Assembly (NCBI GenBank): GCA_002069785.1
Contig: MWCA01000001.1
Location: 62,001-126,000 of the forward strand
Direction of reading: 5' to 3'
Origin: Lentisphaerae bacterium ADurb.Bin242
Lineage (GTDB): Bacteria; Verrucomicrobiota; Lentisphaeria; Victivallales; UBA1829
DNA length: 64,000 nucleotides
The first letter of the stretch is position 1; each line of letters opens with the position of its first letter. Positions 1 through 9,340 of this stretch are shown in pieces. Both the position numbers and the translations under genes were made by a program. Under the pieces are notes generated by a model that was not told the origin of the DNA, made no database searches, and worked only from the letters and a program-made list of their open reading frames with translations.

Positions 1-833
1 GTTTTCTTCCCCGCGAGGAAAGCCGGACAGAGAAGCTGGATGAATTGCGCCGTTTCCTGTCCGGAGATTACATTGTTGACTTTGAACTTCAGCGTGTAAT
101 TGCAGTCCGGATAGTCCGCCGTGATCCGGTCCGGCAGCCGCGAAACGGCCGTTACTTCTCCGTCGACCAGGCTTTCTCCGCTCCGGGAGACCTCATAGAC
201 CTCGAAACGGCTGACTTCCACCTTGCCGGAGAAGCGCAGTCCGGCGTAGCGCCAGGCTTTTCCGTGATTGGCGTCCCGGTCGTCGAGCAGCCAGAAACGG
301 GAACGATATGTTTCCGTCAGGTTCTCCTCCGGGGCGGTCAGCGGACGGACTCCCGGAGTTCCGTCGCCCAGAATCCAGGGGGCGACTTTTCCTTTGCCTT
401 TCGCGGTCACGCCCACCAGATAGCGCTTCCAGCCGTTCAAAACCGTTCCGGAGGAGAAGACCGCGGTTCCCGGCGTCTGAATCCGCCAGACCAGGCCGCC
501 GGGATCGGAAACTTTTTCACTGACCAGCGGAAATGCGCCGCCCGCGATGGAACCCGAGTACTCCACCCGCCATTTTTCCGGCATCTGCCACGCCCGGATT
601 GCGGAGGCCGGCACGGCTTTCGCAAACAGCTTCTTTTCGCTTTCGGAAAAGCGCGGAGCCGTCATTTTGCCGCATCCGGCGGAGGGAACCTCCACCGGAA
701 CGACCCGCCCGATCCGCTCCGATTTCGGCAGACCGTTCAGGAAGGCCTCCGCTTCCGGTGAAATCGACGGTTCCGCACTGCTTCCGGGCAGGGCGGCGGC
801 CAGCAGGATGGAAAAGAAAAACGTCTTGTTCAT
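1..833 (-). CDS. Secreted protein of unknown function, 3' end beyond window
   Basis: The minus-strand frame is open from ATG at 833 to the window edge (277 codons seen). It begins with a short signal peptide (MNKTFFFSILLAAALPGSSA, cleavage likely before EPS). The rest is a soluble, beta-rich-looking sequence with aromatic and glycine-rich stretches such as GLVWRIQTPG and GKAWRYAGLRFSG, reminiscent of carbohydrate-binding or sugar-active extracellular domains, but no family was recognised. Its ATG overlaps the TGA of the upstream glycosyltransferase (ATGA at 830-833), so it is the next gene in the exopolysaccharide operon and probably acts on, or is exported with, that polymer. The function is inferred only from context. 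The missing C-terminus could hold the diagnostic domain. Confidence 0.7.
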   Translation of the reverse strand, partial: MNKTFFFSILLAAALPGSSAEPSISPEAEAFLNGLPKSERIGRVVPVEVPSAGCGKMTAPRFSESEKKLFAKAVPASAIRAWQMPEKWRVEYSGSIAGGAFPLVSEKVSDPGGLVWRIQTPGTAVFSSGTVLNGWKRYLVGVTAKGKGKVAPWILGDGTPGVRPLTAPEENLTETYRSRFWLLDDRDANHGKAWRYAGLRFSGKVEVSRFEVYEVSRSGESLVDGEVTAVSRLPDRITADYPDCNYTLKFKVNNVISGQETAQFIQLLCPAFLAGKK

Positions 834-2074
834 TTTTTCTGTCTTTCCCGGACGAACCGGTTCAGGATTTCAAGGTATTCCATGGCTTGCGTGTCGCGGT
901 CGTATCTGGACGCGATCCGGGTCAGGGCGTTCTGTCCCATGGTTTCGCACAGGGCGGGATCGTCGGCCAGCTTGATCAGGAGGTCCGTCAGTTCCCCGGC
1001 GTTTTCCGGCTCCATTGCCAGCCCGGCTCCGGCGTCGAGCACCAGCTGCTTCGCAAAGCCGTCCACGCCGATGATCATCGGCCGGGCGCACCCGGCGCTT
1101 TCAAAGATTTTGGAAGGCATCACCGTTTTGAACAGCTCGGTTTTCCGCAGATGAACCAGGTTCACGTTGCTGGACGCGACCCAGTCCGGCATTTCCGCCT
1201 TCGGCCGGCGCCCCGTGAAAATGCAGTTGTCCAGACGCCGCGCTTTCGCCTCCTGCTCCAGCGTCTCCCGCTGCGCGCCGTCGCCCACCAGGACAAGGAC
1301 GATGTCGGAGCGTCCGCGCTTCTTCAGTTCTTCCGCGGCGTCGAGGGCGGTTTTCAGGCCGCACGCCATTCCGATCGTCCCGATATAGGAGCAGACGAAC
1401 TTTCCGGTCAGCCCGCAGGACTCCAGCAGTTTCTGATCGGGGGGACGCGGAAAGAACAACTTTTTGTCCACCCCGTTCATGATGACGGAAATTTTCTCCT
1501 CCGGCACCCCGCGTTCGATCAGTTTTTCGACATATCCGGGTCCGACCGTTACAATGTGTCCGGCGCTGCGGTACATGATTTTTTCCATGACGCCCAGCAC
1601 CTTGAGGACGGGACCGGGCAGTCCGGCCTCCACCGCGGACATCGATTCCGGCCAGATGTCCCGGATTTCGAGGAGGAACGGAATCCGCCGGAACCAATGC
1701 AGAAGCACCCCGGCCCAGCCGCAGAAAAACTGCGGGCTGGTCGCGATGAGGACGTCCGGCCGTTTTGCGCACAGATTGTATCCGACGGCGCTCCAGCAGT
1801 AGGAAAGATAGTTGGCGATGCGCCGGACGGTGCCCTTGTTCGGGGCGATATAGGTCCAGACCCGCACCACTTTGACGCCGTTGACGGTTTCCACCCGGGG
1901 AAGCCAGCGGTTGCGGTAGCCGGGATAGACCACGCCGTCGGGGACGTTCGGGACGCCGGTGACGACCGTGACTTCACATCCTTCGGCGGCCCAGCGCTCG
2001 GCCAGAGCGCTGACTCTCGAGGCCGGAGCATTGCCCTCCGGCGGGTAATAATGCGACAGAAACAGAATCTTCAT
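830..2074 (-). CDS. GT4-family glycosyltransferase (WcaI-like)
   Basis: A 414-residue retaining glycosyltransferase of the GT-B fold. It starts MKILFLSHYYPPEGNAP, the usual GT4 N-terminal strand plus glycine loop. An acceptor-domain segment reads FLLEIRDIWPES, and the C-terminal nucleotide-sugar domain carries CSYIGTIG, LVGDG and the EX7E-like region around KIFESAGCARPMI. The frame extends further upstream, but the ATG at 2074 overlaps the TGA of the preceding gene (ATGA) and gives the expected family N-terminus, so it was chosen. It should transfer a sugar to the lipid-linked repeat unit on the cytoplasmic face. The donor and acceptor cannot be told from sequence. It lies between the heparinase-like gene and the secreted end gene of the operon. 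Confidence 0.9.
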   Translation of the reverse strand: MKILFLSHYYPPEGNAPASRVSALAERWAAEGCEVTVVTGVPNVPDGVVYPGYRNRWLPRVETVNGVKVVRVWTYIAPNKGTVRRIANYLSYCWSAVGYNLCAKRPDVLIATSPQFFCGWAGVLLHWFRRIPFLLEIRDIWPESMSAVEAGLPGPVLKVLGVMEKIMYRSAGHIVTVGPGYVEKLIERGVPEEKISVIMNGVDKKLFFPRPPDQKLLESCGLTGKFVCSYIGTIGMACGLKTALDAAEELKKRGRSDIVLVLVGDGAQRETLEQEAKARRLDNCIFTGRRPKAEMPDWVASSNVNLVHLRKTELFKTVMPSKIFESAGCARPMIIGVDGFAKQLVLDAGAGLAMEPENAGELTDLLIKLADDPALCETMGQNALTRIASRYDRDTQAMEYLEILNRFVRERQKK

Positions 2075-3648
2075 TTTTTCTCCGAAATGATGACAGACAG
2101 TTGCAACGGGAGGGTTCCCTGATAACGAAGAATCAATGTCCGGTTCGGGAGGACAAGGCCGAACTCGGGACTCCAGAAATCGTCCGCCACCCCGGCCGTC
2201 AGCCGGTCCGCCGGATAGGTCAGCAGAAAATCTTCCGCGACGACCGCCCGGCCGGGCTCCCGAAGTTCGACCGGGCAATCCGGATGGAAGTGCCAGAACA
2301 GTTCGGCCGTATGGCTTCCCGTTCCCTTCAGTTCGTCTTCGATCCGCAGGCCGCTGCCGTCTTCCAGCCAGCGCCAGCTCCGGCGATGCATCACCGGACG
2401 GTAGCCGTCATGTTCCGCCGTAAAACCGTCGGGAAGCTCCCGTGTTTCGGTGATTCGCGCGCGCCGTCCCACCCGGTGGGCCGCCCAGACTTCCGACGAA
2501 TCGCGCCCGTCGAGACGCAGGGTGTTGTGCGCGCCGGTGCCCCGCTCCGGATTCCGGCGGGGCGTCTGGTATCCGCTGACTCCGCTGTCGACCGCGATCC
2601 GGCGCGTCTTGAAAAACAGCTCGAAGCCGAGGGTGTCGGCATGGGCGTGGCCGGGCTGGTAATCCGGTCCGACCGGCGCTGCGTCGGCGAACAGGGTCCA
2701 GTCCCCGCGTTCCAGCCGCAGATATCCGCTGTCGGCAAACCAGCCGCCGCCCTCCGGCCCTTCCGGGCGCAGTCCCAGGCGCCCGGCGTATTCCAGGAGT
2801 TCCTCCGGCCCCGGCGCTACATTGAACGCGGCGTCGTTGAAAAGAGCGATCCGCCCGTCCGGCCCGGTGAAGCTCCGGAGAAATCCGAGCATTTTCAGGA
2901 GGTGCGTCCGGAGGAATTCCCCGCCGGTCTCCTGGTGAACATCCAAAAGATCTTCCAGAAGAATCGAATGATACATCAGCGACCGTTCGAAGTGTCCGCC
3001 GTCCGCAAGAATCTGTTCCGGCAGCTGTTCCCGGTACATCTCCCAGCCCTTCCGGAGCCATTTCGCGCCTTCCTCTCCATCGAAGAAGCTGCCTCCGAAA
3101 ATCAGCGCCTTCGCATTGGCCAGCAGATGATTGGCCAGCAGATGGTATTCGAGGGAGGCGGCCAGAAAACGCAGCTGGACCGCCAGCGAATTCAGCGCTT
3201 TCGGCGAGAGGCTGTGTCCGGATCGATGATATTTGATCCAGTTGACGATCCGGAGGGACAGCGGATACGGTTCCCAGCCGTTCCCGGAGCCGGGCGGATT
3301 TTCCCTGATCCAGCGGTCGATCCAGTGCGCTCCGTCCACGTCTTCGTTCCGCAGGAAGTCGAAGTAATGCAGATTGTACAGCCAGAGCTTGGAGCAGTCT
3401 TTGCGGTTCCAGTCCCCGGGACGGCAGACCTCCGCGGAACAGTGCAGAAAAGTGAAGCGGTTCCCGGAAACTTCCGCGCGGCTCCGGCACCCGTGATACG
3501 GCTTTTTCCGTCCGGGGCGCAGCGGAGGCGCGGGAGACAAGTCCGGGCGGGCCGGAAAAAGGCGCCGCCTGATCCGGTCGGCGACCTGAATCATCTTCAG
3601 ATGACGCAGCGTCCGCCAGTAAAGAGGGAGTTCCGACACCCTGGTCAT
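2071..3648 (-). CDS. Heparinase II/III-family protein (alginate-lyase-like)
   Basis: About 525 residues. The N-terminal half is the alpha/alpha-toroid type seen in heparinase II/III and alginate lyases (LWLYNLHYFDFL, WIRENPPGSGNGWEPYPLSLR, a long helix set around LASLEYHLLANHLLANA). The C-terminal half is the beta-sandwich Hepar_II_III domain with GHAHADTLGFELFF and the DSGVSGYQ region. Members of this family encoded in polysaccharide loci lack an obvious signal peptide, as here, and may edit or degrade the polymer. ATG at 3648 overlaps the previous stop as ATGA; an alternative ATG at 3666 would add six residues and a longer overlap. The active role (lyase or non-catalytic) is not determined by sequence. 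Confidence 0.88.
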   Translation of the reverse strand: MTRVSELPLYWRTLRHLKMIQVADRIRRRLFPARPDLSPAPPLRPGRKKPYHGCRSRAEVSGNRFTFLHCSAEVCRPGDWNRKDCSKLWLYNLHYFDFLRNEDVDGAHWIDRWIRENPPGSGNGWEPYPLSLRIVNWIKYHRSGHSLSPKALNSLAVQLRFLAASLEYHLLANHLLANAKALIFGGSFFDGEEGAKWLRKGWEMYREQLPEQILADGGHFERSLMYHSILLEDLLDVHQETGGEFLRTHLLKMLGFLRSFTGPDGRIALFNDAAFNVAPGPEELLEYAGRLGLRPEGPEGGGWFADSGYLRLERGDWTLFADAAPVGPDYQPGHAHADTLGFELFFKTRRIAVDSGVSGYQTPRRNPERGTGAHNTLRLDGRDSSEVWAAHRVGRRARITETRELPDGFTAEHDGYRPVMHRRSWRWLEDGSGLRIEDELKGTGSHTAELFWHFHPDCPVELREPGRAVVAEDFLLTYPADRLTAGVADDFWSPEFGLVLPNRTLILRYQGTLPLQLSVIISEKK

Positions 3649-5765
3649 GATTCGATTCCGATCCATTTCCCTTCCTCGAGGCTCTGCAGACAGGCGAACG
3701 AGGCCAGCGTCGTGTTCCGGATGCTCTCGAAGCCGATCAGCGGACCGCCGCCCCGCGTGATCCGCTCGTTCAGGAGGGCGAACTGCGCCCGGTGTCCTTT
3801 GTCCAGGGAGGCGCGCATGGAACGGAATCCCCGGACTCCGTAGCCGGTGAGCTTGCGCCAGTTGTCGATTACCAGCACCTGTCCCGCCGCGAAGACTTCC
3901 ATCCGCTCCTTGGGATAGGCTTTGGAGCCGTTGGCGAAATAATTCACCACGGCGTTCGAACCGTTTTCATAACGGAGCAGAATGCTTGCGTTGTCGGTCT
4001 TTTTGTCGGGAGAGGTTCCGAGTGCGTTCATGCACACGCCCGTGATCCGGCTGTCCGCCCAGAAGGAACAGAGGTCGATCAGGTGGCAGGCCTCGCCGAG
4101 AATCCGTCCGCCGCCGACCTCCGGGTCCTGAATCCAGGATTCGGGGGGAACGGCTCCGGCGTTCATGGTGACGACGATGTTTTTCGCGCCGGTTCCGGCC
4201 AGCGATTTGAGCTTGACCGCCAGCGGGGAGAAGCGGCGGTTGAATCCGACGGTCAGCGTCACATTCTCCGGTGCGGCGCGACAGGCGGCGGTGATTTCTT
4301 CCAGCTCGCTCCGCCGGAGGCAGAGGGGCTTCTCGACAAAGACGCTTTTTCCGGCTGCCAGCGCTTCCAGAACCATTCCCGCGTGCTGGTCGTGACGGGT
4401 GCCGACGATCACCAGCGACACGTCCGAGTCTTTCAGCATCTCGCGGTAATCCGACACGGCGCCGGCTGCGCCCGCTTTAGCGGCCAGAATCTTGGCGGTC
4501 AGTCCCTGTGCGCTGGCGATGTATCGGATGCGGGCGCGGGCTTTCCGCAGGGACGGCACGATCGTCGAGGAGACGAAGTTTCCGGCGCCGATGATCCCGA
4601 TCGCGCCGGGTCCGGGAACGAAACGGTTCTGTGGCAGTTCCACCCGGCGGAGAGGCTCTCCGGAACCGGAATATTTCAGCAGGGAGGCGATGGAGCCTTC
4701 CTTGCGCAGGTCGCTGTAAATCTCCTGATAGTTCTCCAGGTCGACTTCCGCCGTGATCAGACTGCGCACTTCCAGGACGCCCGAGGAGAGCGCCTGAAGA
4801 ACCGCCTCGAAATTGCGCTGTTCCGTCCAGCGGACATACGGGGCGGGGTAATCGTGTCCCTTGTTTTCGTATTCCTCGTCGTAGCGTCCGGCGCCGTAGG
4901 AGCAGGAGACCTGGAAAGTGAGCTCCTTCTTGTAGAAGTCGTCGCGGCGCAGCTGGAGCCCGACGATGCCGACCAGCACGATTTTGCCGCGTTTTCTCGA
5001 CATTTCGCACGCCTGATGGATCACCTCGTCGCTCCGGGTCGAGGCCGTGATCAGCACCTTGTCCGCCCCCATGCCGGTCAGCCCCAGGACATGTTGGACG
5101 GGATCGCCGTCCACCGCCGGGTTGACGGCCGGAATGCCGCGTTTTTTCGCAATCTCCACCTTCAGCGGATCGAAGTCGATGCCGACGACACGGCAGCCGC
5201 TGGCGCGCAGAAGGGACGCCGCCACCAGCCCGATCAGCCCCAGCCCGGTCACCACGACCGTTTCCCCCAGCTGCGGTTCCAGCAGACGGATTCCCTGCAA
5301 GCCGATGGCGGCGATGACCGTGAAAGCGGCCTCGTCGTCGGAAACGTTGTCCGGAATCTTCGCCGCCAGATGTTTCGGCACACAGACGAATTCCGCATGG
5401 TTTCCATTGGAGACCACCCGGTCCCCGACCGAAAAGCCGCTCACGCCGCCTCCGACCTCCACCACCCGCCCGACATTGCAATAGCCGAGCGGCAGGGGCT
5501 GTCCCAGCTTGTTGAACACCGCTTCCAGAGTCGGCAGAAGCCCGTCCGTCCTGATCTTGTCGAGCACCTGTTTGACTTTATCCGGCTGCTGCCGGGCCTT
5601 TTCGATCAGATTGGCCTTGCCGAACTCGACCAGCATCCGTTCCGTTCCCTGGGAGACCAGCGAACGGGTGGTGCGGATCAGAAGATATCCGTTTTTCACA
5701 ACCGGAGCCGGAACTTCCTCCAGCCGCGTCTCGCCGCTTTTTAAATCCTGAATGATCTGTTTCAT
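3645..5765 (-). CDS. Bi-domain oxidoreductase: zinc-type dehydrogenase fused to Gfo/Idh/MocA
   Basis: A 706-residue fusion. Roughly residues 1-350 are a medium-chain (zinc alcohol dehydrogenase-like) domain with GDRVVSNGNHAEFV and a Rossmann turn VVVTGLGLIG. From about residue 380 a Gfo/Idh/MocA domain follows, with GAIGIIGAGNF as its dinucleotide-binding turn and the family signature VEKPLCL. This two-domain architecture is a known type in exopolysaccharide clusters, where it is thought to make or modify an unusual nucleotide sugar; its exact substrate is unknown. It sits directly upstream of the heparinase-like gene (ATGA overlap at 3645-3648) and 28 bases downstream of the acyltransferase gene. 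No disruption is visible and both nucleotide-binding turns look intact. Confidence 0.92.
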   Translation of the reverse strand: MKQIIQDLKSGETRLEEVPAPVVKNGYLLIRTTRSLVSQGTERMLVEFGKANLIEKARQQPDKVKQVLDKIRTDGLLPTLEAVFNKLGQPLPLGYCNVGRVVEVGGGVSGFSVGDRVVSNGNHAEFVCVPKHLAAKIPDNVSDDEAAFTVIAAIGLQGIRLLEPQLGETVVVTGLGLIGLVAASLLRASGCRVVGIDFDPLKVEIAKKRGIPAVNPAVDGDPVQHVLGLTGMGADKVLITASTRSDEVIHQACEMSRKRGKIVLVGIVGLQLRRDDFYKKELTFQVSCSYGAGRYDEEYENKGHDYPAPYVRWTEQRNFEAVLQALSSGVLEVRSLITAEVDLENYQEIYSDLRKEGSIASLLKYSGSGEPLRRVELPQNRFVPGPGAIGIIGAGNFVSSTIVPSLRKARARIRYIASAQGLTAKILAAKAGAAGAVSDYREMLKDSDVSLVIVGTRHDQHAGMVLEALAAGKSVFVEKPLCLRRSELEEITAACRAAPENVTLTVGFNRRFSPLAVKLKSLAGTGAKNIVVTMNAGAVPPESWIQDPEVGGGRILGEACHLIDLCSFWADSRITGVCMNALGTSPDKKTDNASILLRYENGSNAVVNYFANGSKAYPKERMEVFAAGQVLVIDNWRKLTGYGVRGFRSMRASLDKGHRAQFALLNERITRGGGPLIGFESIRNTTLASFACLQSLEEGKWIGIES

Positions 5766-5793
5766 CCGTTTTCCTCAAATAGAAAAATTTTGT

Positions 5794-6855
5794 TCAGGCA
5801 TCCGCCCTTCCGCCGACCAGCACGCCCAGAAGCCGGGGCGTGAAGCGGCGGAGAAAATGAAATCCGGCCAGCAGGACTCCGCATCCGGCCGCCAGGAACA
5901 CAAGATACAGCACCGCCATCTTCCATGGAAAATCCGGCACGCGCGGCGCAACCAGGTGCAGGAATGCCGAGCAGACCAGGAAATGGGCCGCGTAAATGAA
6001 AAACGCGGACGGCGTCACGTTCCGCCGGTACCAGCCGGAATGACGGAACCGCATCAGTCCCAGCCAGCAGGGAATAACCAGTGTGCCGAAAATGCACATC
6101 AGTCCCGCCGGCGCCCGGACTGTCCCCAGTTTCATCGGGAACCAGAAGAGAGCCAGCGACATCAGAAACAGCGCCGCGATTCCCGCCCACGCATGCGGCT
6201 CGAAACAATGGAGATCGAACTGTTTCCGGCGGCAGAAAAGCCCGAGGCAGAAAACACAGATCGAATAGTAGTTCGGATAAAAGTCCGTGACCGGCGCGAT
6301 GAAGACGCCGATCAGATACAGCCCCGCCAGGAACCAGTACGACCCTTTCTCCAACAGGAAATTCCAGACCGGCAGCACGGCGAAAATCAGCATCAGGTCC
6401 CGGATGAACCACAACGGCGCGTCGATCGGGCGGCGTCCGATTCCCAACAGGGAACAGAGAATTCCGGAGACGTTTTCAAGCTGGAAGCTCTCCACCCGCG
6501 CCCCGATCCTCGGGAAGAAACGGGCGGCCAGCAGAAACAGCACGATGAACAGCGCGTTCCACAGGAGATACGGGATGAACAATCCGGAAAATTTCTTCCG
6601 CAACAGCTTCCGGTACTCCGGGGAGAAGAACGAAAAGCTTTCCGTCGGGGCGAAATACCCGGACAGGAAAAAGAATACCGGCAGTCCGGAGATGATCAGC
6701 ACATTCGAGAAGAAATTCCAGACCGGCATCGGCGGCCACTGCGGCGTGACGATGTATTGCGACGCCGCCCAGGCGTGATTGACCACGACGCCGAACAGCA
6801 GCAGCGCCTTCAGGTCGGCTACGGAAGAATCGAATTTTTTTTCAGGGACGGTCAT
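5794..6855 (-). CDS. Acyltransferase 3 family membrane protein
   Basis: 353 residues with about ten hydrophobic segments. The N-terminal signature VADLKALLLFGVVVNHA corresponds to the first helix of acyltransferase-3 (OafA/WecH-like) enzymes, the histidine being the conserved catalytic residue; FFFLSGYFAP matches the second conserved block. Such proteins move acetyl or succinyl groups onto sugars of surface polysaccharides at the inner membrane. The ATG at 6855 overlaps the TGA of the upstream glycosyltransferase (ATGA); the frame continues upstream but those residues are an antisense-like artefact. Position in the operon suggests decoration of the FucNAc-containing repeat unit. The acyl donor and the acceptor sugar are not predictable. 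Confidence 0.9.
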   Translation of the reverse strand: MTVPEKKFDSSVADLKALLLFGVVVNHAWAASQYIVTPQWPPMPVWNFFSNVLIISGLPVFFFLSGYFAPTESFSFFSPEYRKLLRKKFSGLFIPYLLWNALFIVLFLLAARFFPRIGARVESFQLENVSGILCSLLGIGRRPIDAPLWFIRDLMLIFAVLPVWNFLLEKGSYWFLAGLYLIGVFIAPVTDFYPNYYSICVFCLGLFCRRKQFDLHCFEPHAWAGIAALFLMSLALFWFPMKLGTVRAPAGLMCIFGTLVIPCWLGLMRFRHSGWYRRNVTPSAFFIYAAHFLVCSAFLHLVAPRVPDFPWKMAVLYLVFLAAGCGVLLAGFHFLRRFTPRLLGVLVGGRADA

Positions 6856-8033
6856 GGTTTTCCATTCCATAGCTGTGTTCCGGAGGGTTCCTTCCCGGTG
6901 AAGAAATCCAGTGTTTTCCGAATGGTTTCGGGCCAGCGGTAGGCGGCCGCCGCAAAATTCCGGGTCTCTTTCGCCCGCGACTCCATTTCCGCCGGATTCC
7001 GTTCCGCCTCCAGAATTGTCCGCGCCAGATCGCCGGGCTTGTACAGATCGAAGTAGTAGAGACTTTTTCCCCCGAACTCGGGCATGGGCGGAAGCGTATC
7101 GCAGAAAACCGGCCGGCCGGAAGACATTTTTTCCAGCAGGACGATCGGACAGCACTCGCAAGCCGAGGCGAAGATGACGGCGCGGGCATTCTGGAGGAAA
7201 CCCGGCATCTCGTCATGGGCGATCCGGTCGATGGTCCGGACCGAACCTTCGAGTTTTTTTTCCGCGATCAGCCGGGCGCATTCGCGTCCGTACGGAGTAT
7301 CGGTGATCCGTCCGGCCAGCACCAGTGGATACAGGAAATCCGCCTGTTTCAGGAACTCCCAGTCGCGGATCACTTCCTTCTGCGACTTGTAGAAATTGTA
7401 TTGGGACACATACAAATAATACTCTCCGGGCTTCAAGTTTTCCCTCCGCAGGAATTCCGTCCCGGCGGCCGGCGCCAGAAATCTCCCGTCGAGCCCGTGC
7501 GGGATCAGGGCTGCCTTCCTCCGGACCGCCGGATCGTATTTCTCAACGCATTCCATCGAATGGCGGGAGATGAAAACCACTTTGTCGGCCAGCCGGTAGG
7601 AGAGCAGGAAAAGCCGCCGGTAGACCCAATGCCTGAGACGCTCCCGGAACGGGCGGCCGCACCGCCGGTTCAATTCCATGCTCCACGGTCCCATGTTCTG
7701 CAGCGCCGTCGCGGCGACGATTCCCCGGGGAACCGGCGTGAGCATGATGCCGCCGGGCGCGTAATATACGTCGAAATGCTCTTTTTTCAGGTATCCGGGC
7801 AAGAAGAAAATCTCCCAAAACGTGCGCCGGAAGATCGCCTTTTCAGGCAGCGGAACGACTTCGATCCGCACGTTCGGGCAGGAAGCGGCCGCTTTCCGGA
7901 ATGCTTCCGCGTTGTATTCTCCGGCCAGCACTACGCCCTCGTATCCTTCCGCCGGAAAATACCGGATGATGTTGGCGATGTATGTGACGCCTCCCCCCTG
8001 GCGGGCGGACAAGGCATTGATGGCGATCTTCAT
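6852..8033 (-). CDS. GT4-family glycosyltransferase
   Basis: 393 residues. Opens MKIAINALSARQGGGVTYIAN, the GT4 glycine-rich N-terminal loop. The C-terminal domain has YYLYVSQYNFYKS, PLVLAGRITDTPYG and the sequence CPIVLLEKMSSGRPVF, in which the conserved Glu of the EX7E-type nucleotide-binding motif is visible. It is expected to be cytoplasmic and to add one sugar to the lipid-linked oligosaccharide. ATG at 8033 overlaps the TGA of the gene before it (8030-8032), and its own stop overlaps the acyltransferase start, so it is translationally coupled on both sides. Sugar specificity is not determinable. Confidence 0.9.
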   Translation of the reverse strand: MKIAINALSARQGGGVTYIANIIRYFPAEGYEGVVLAGEYNAEAFRKAAASCPNVRIEVVPLPEKAIFRRTFWEIFFLPGYLKKEHFDVYYAPGGIMLTPVPRGIVAATALQNMGPWSMELNRRCGRPFRERLRHWVYRRLFLLSYRLADKVVFISRHSMECVEKYDPAVRRKAALIPHGLDGRFLAPAAGTEFLRRENLKPGEYYLYVSQYNFYKSQKEVIRDWEFLKQADFLYPLVLAGRITDTPYGRECARLIAEKKLEGSVRTIDRIAHDEMPGFLQNARAVIFASACECCPIVLLEKMSSGRPVFCDTLPPMPEFGGKSLYYFDLYKPGDLARTILEAERNPAEMESRAKETRNFAAAAYRWPETIRKTLDFFTGKEPSGTQLWNGKP

Positions 8034-9328
8034 GGTTTTGCGGTTGTTTTCCGGTTCGGACCCGTATCGTGAGAGAGGTAAAGTTCATCGAAGACCATAT
8101 TCCCCCCGGCGAGAAGAATCGCCGCGCGGAATGGCTTCCCGACAAGTTCCGGGGGCACCTCCAGCTTCAACCTGTACTGCGAGATTTCTTTGTCCCCCGG
8201 CACGCTCACCAGTCCGGTGTAAACCGACCGGAAAAAGTTGGAACCGCTGTAAAAATACAGACAGACGCCGAAACGGCTGCCGGTTTCTGCCCGGGCCAGC
8301 AGATGGACCGTGAGCTGTTTCCCCTCGAGTTTCCCTAGAATGTCGGAATATGCGGAACATTCACCTCCCGAAAGACGGAGGGAGTATTTCCCGGCCAGCG
8401 CCTCTTTGCCGCCGACGGATTCGACCGATCCCTTCCAGCCCTGTGAGAAACCCTGTCCCGGATTCGGAATCCAGCCGGACGGCATTCTCCGCGCCGGGTC
8501 CTCGAAAAAAACGATGCCGCGTTTCCGCAGGATGTCCCTGCCCGGGAAATTCCCCGCCGGAGCCGGATTTTCAAAATCCCCGTTTCGCACAAGGTGCATG
8601 CCCGGTCCGGCGAATCCGGGTTCATGGTGCGGGAAGCGAATGTGCGGCACATACTTGTAAACCGTCATCCGGTCGCGCTCCCGGCGGTCGTAATACCGTT
8701 GGCCCAGCAGGGTCCATTCCCCTCCGGACGGCAGGGAAAGTTCCTCCGCGGTGACCGGAGGCTCGTCGCGGCGTTCCTTCCGCACCACATACACGACGTC
8801 GCCGGAATAGCGGTATTTCTCGATGTGCTCCGGGAGTTCCGCCCGGGTTGCCATCCGGGGAAACACAGTCGCGCTCCGGCAGTTTCCGATCCCGGAGTAG
8901 TGGACCAGCAGCCGTTCCCGGAATGTGAAGTCCACGATCGAGGGATGCCGGTAGGCCGCGGCGTCCTGCCGGATCAGTCCGGCGGAATACCGGATGAAAT
9001 CCGAATACGGGTTGTAGCGCACCCCTTTCAGGACGGCCGCGGCCACGATCCCGAGAAGCGCGAGCCGGACAACCCATGCCGGCAGGCCGTTCCGGTAAAG
9101 TCCGTAGACGCAGAACAGGATCGCGACCGGAATGAAAACAAGGATGTATCTTCCCGACTGGGTGTCCCGGGACAGCCGGAGTCCGGCAGCCGCCAGAACC
9201 AGGATCAGCCCGAAAAAGATCAGGAGCCGCCGGTCCGTCTTCCAGAAGCGCCCGATGGCCCGGGCGAGCCCGGCAAAAGCCAGGATCAGAACCGGCGGAA
9301 ACGCATAAGTGAAAAGGGCCTGGAGCAT
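8030..9328 (-). CDS. C-terminal half of a GT-C (GT39-like) glycosyltransferase, or separate membrane protein with lectin-like domain
   Basis: 432 codons. The first ~110 residues are four or five membrane helices (LQALFTYAFPPVLILAF, LLIFFGLILVLAAAGL, YILVFIPVAILFCVYGL). The remainder is an extracytoplasmic region: a soluble domain followed by a jelly-roll-like segment beginning LVRNGDFENP that looks like a CBM4/9-type sugar-binding module. It lies in the same frame as the gene upstream, separated only by TAA plus four codons, so the two together read as one GT-C enzyme of about 715 residues. A Shine-Dalgarno-like AGGGG sits 6 bases before ATG 9328, so separate translation is possible. Its TGA overlaps the next ATG. 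Confidence 0.75.
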   Translation of the reverse strand: MLQALFTYAFPPVLILAFAGLARAIGRFWKTDRRLLIFFGLILVLAAAGLRLSRDTQSGRYILVFIPVAILFCVYGLYRNGLPAWVVRLALLGIVAAAVLKGVRYNPYSDFIRYSAGLIRQDAAAYRHPSIVDFTFRERLLVHYSGIGNCRSATVFPRMATRAELPEHIEKYRYSGDVVYVVRKERRDEPPVTAEELSLPSGGEWTLLGQRYYDRRERDRMTVYKYVPHIRFPHHEPGFAGPGMHLVRNGDFENPAPAGNFPGRDILRKRGIVFFEDPARRMPSGWIPNPGQGFSQGWKGSVESVGGKEALAGKYSLRLSGGECSAYSDILGKLEGKQLTVHLLARAETGSRFGVCLYFYSGSNFFRSVYTGLVSVPGDKEISQYRLKLEVPPELVGKPFRAAILLAGGNMVFDELYLSHDTGPNRKTTAKP

Positions 9329-9340
9329 TGTTTTCCCCTG

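Noticed and set aside
2101..5744. Long plus-strand open frames opposite the heparinase-like and bi-domain genes
   Set aside because: They are antisense frames kept open by GC-rich codon bias; no family motif, no ribosome site, and the minus-strand genes are clearly real.
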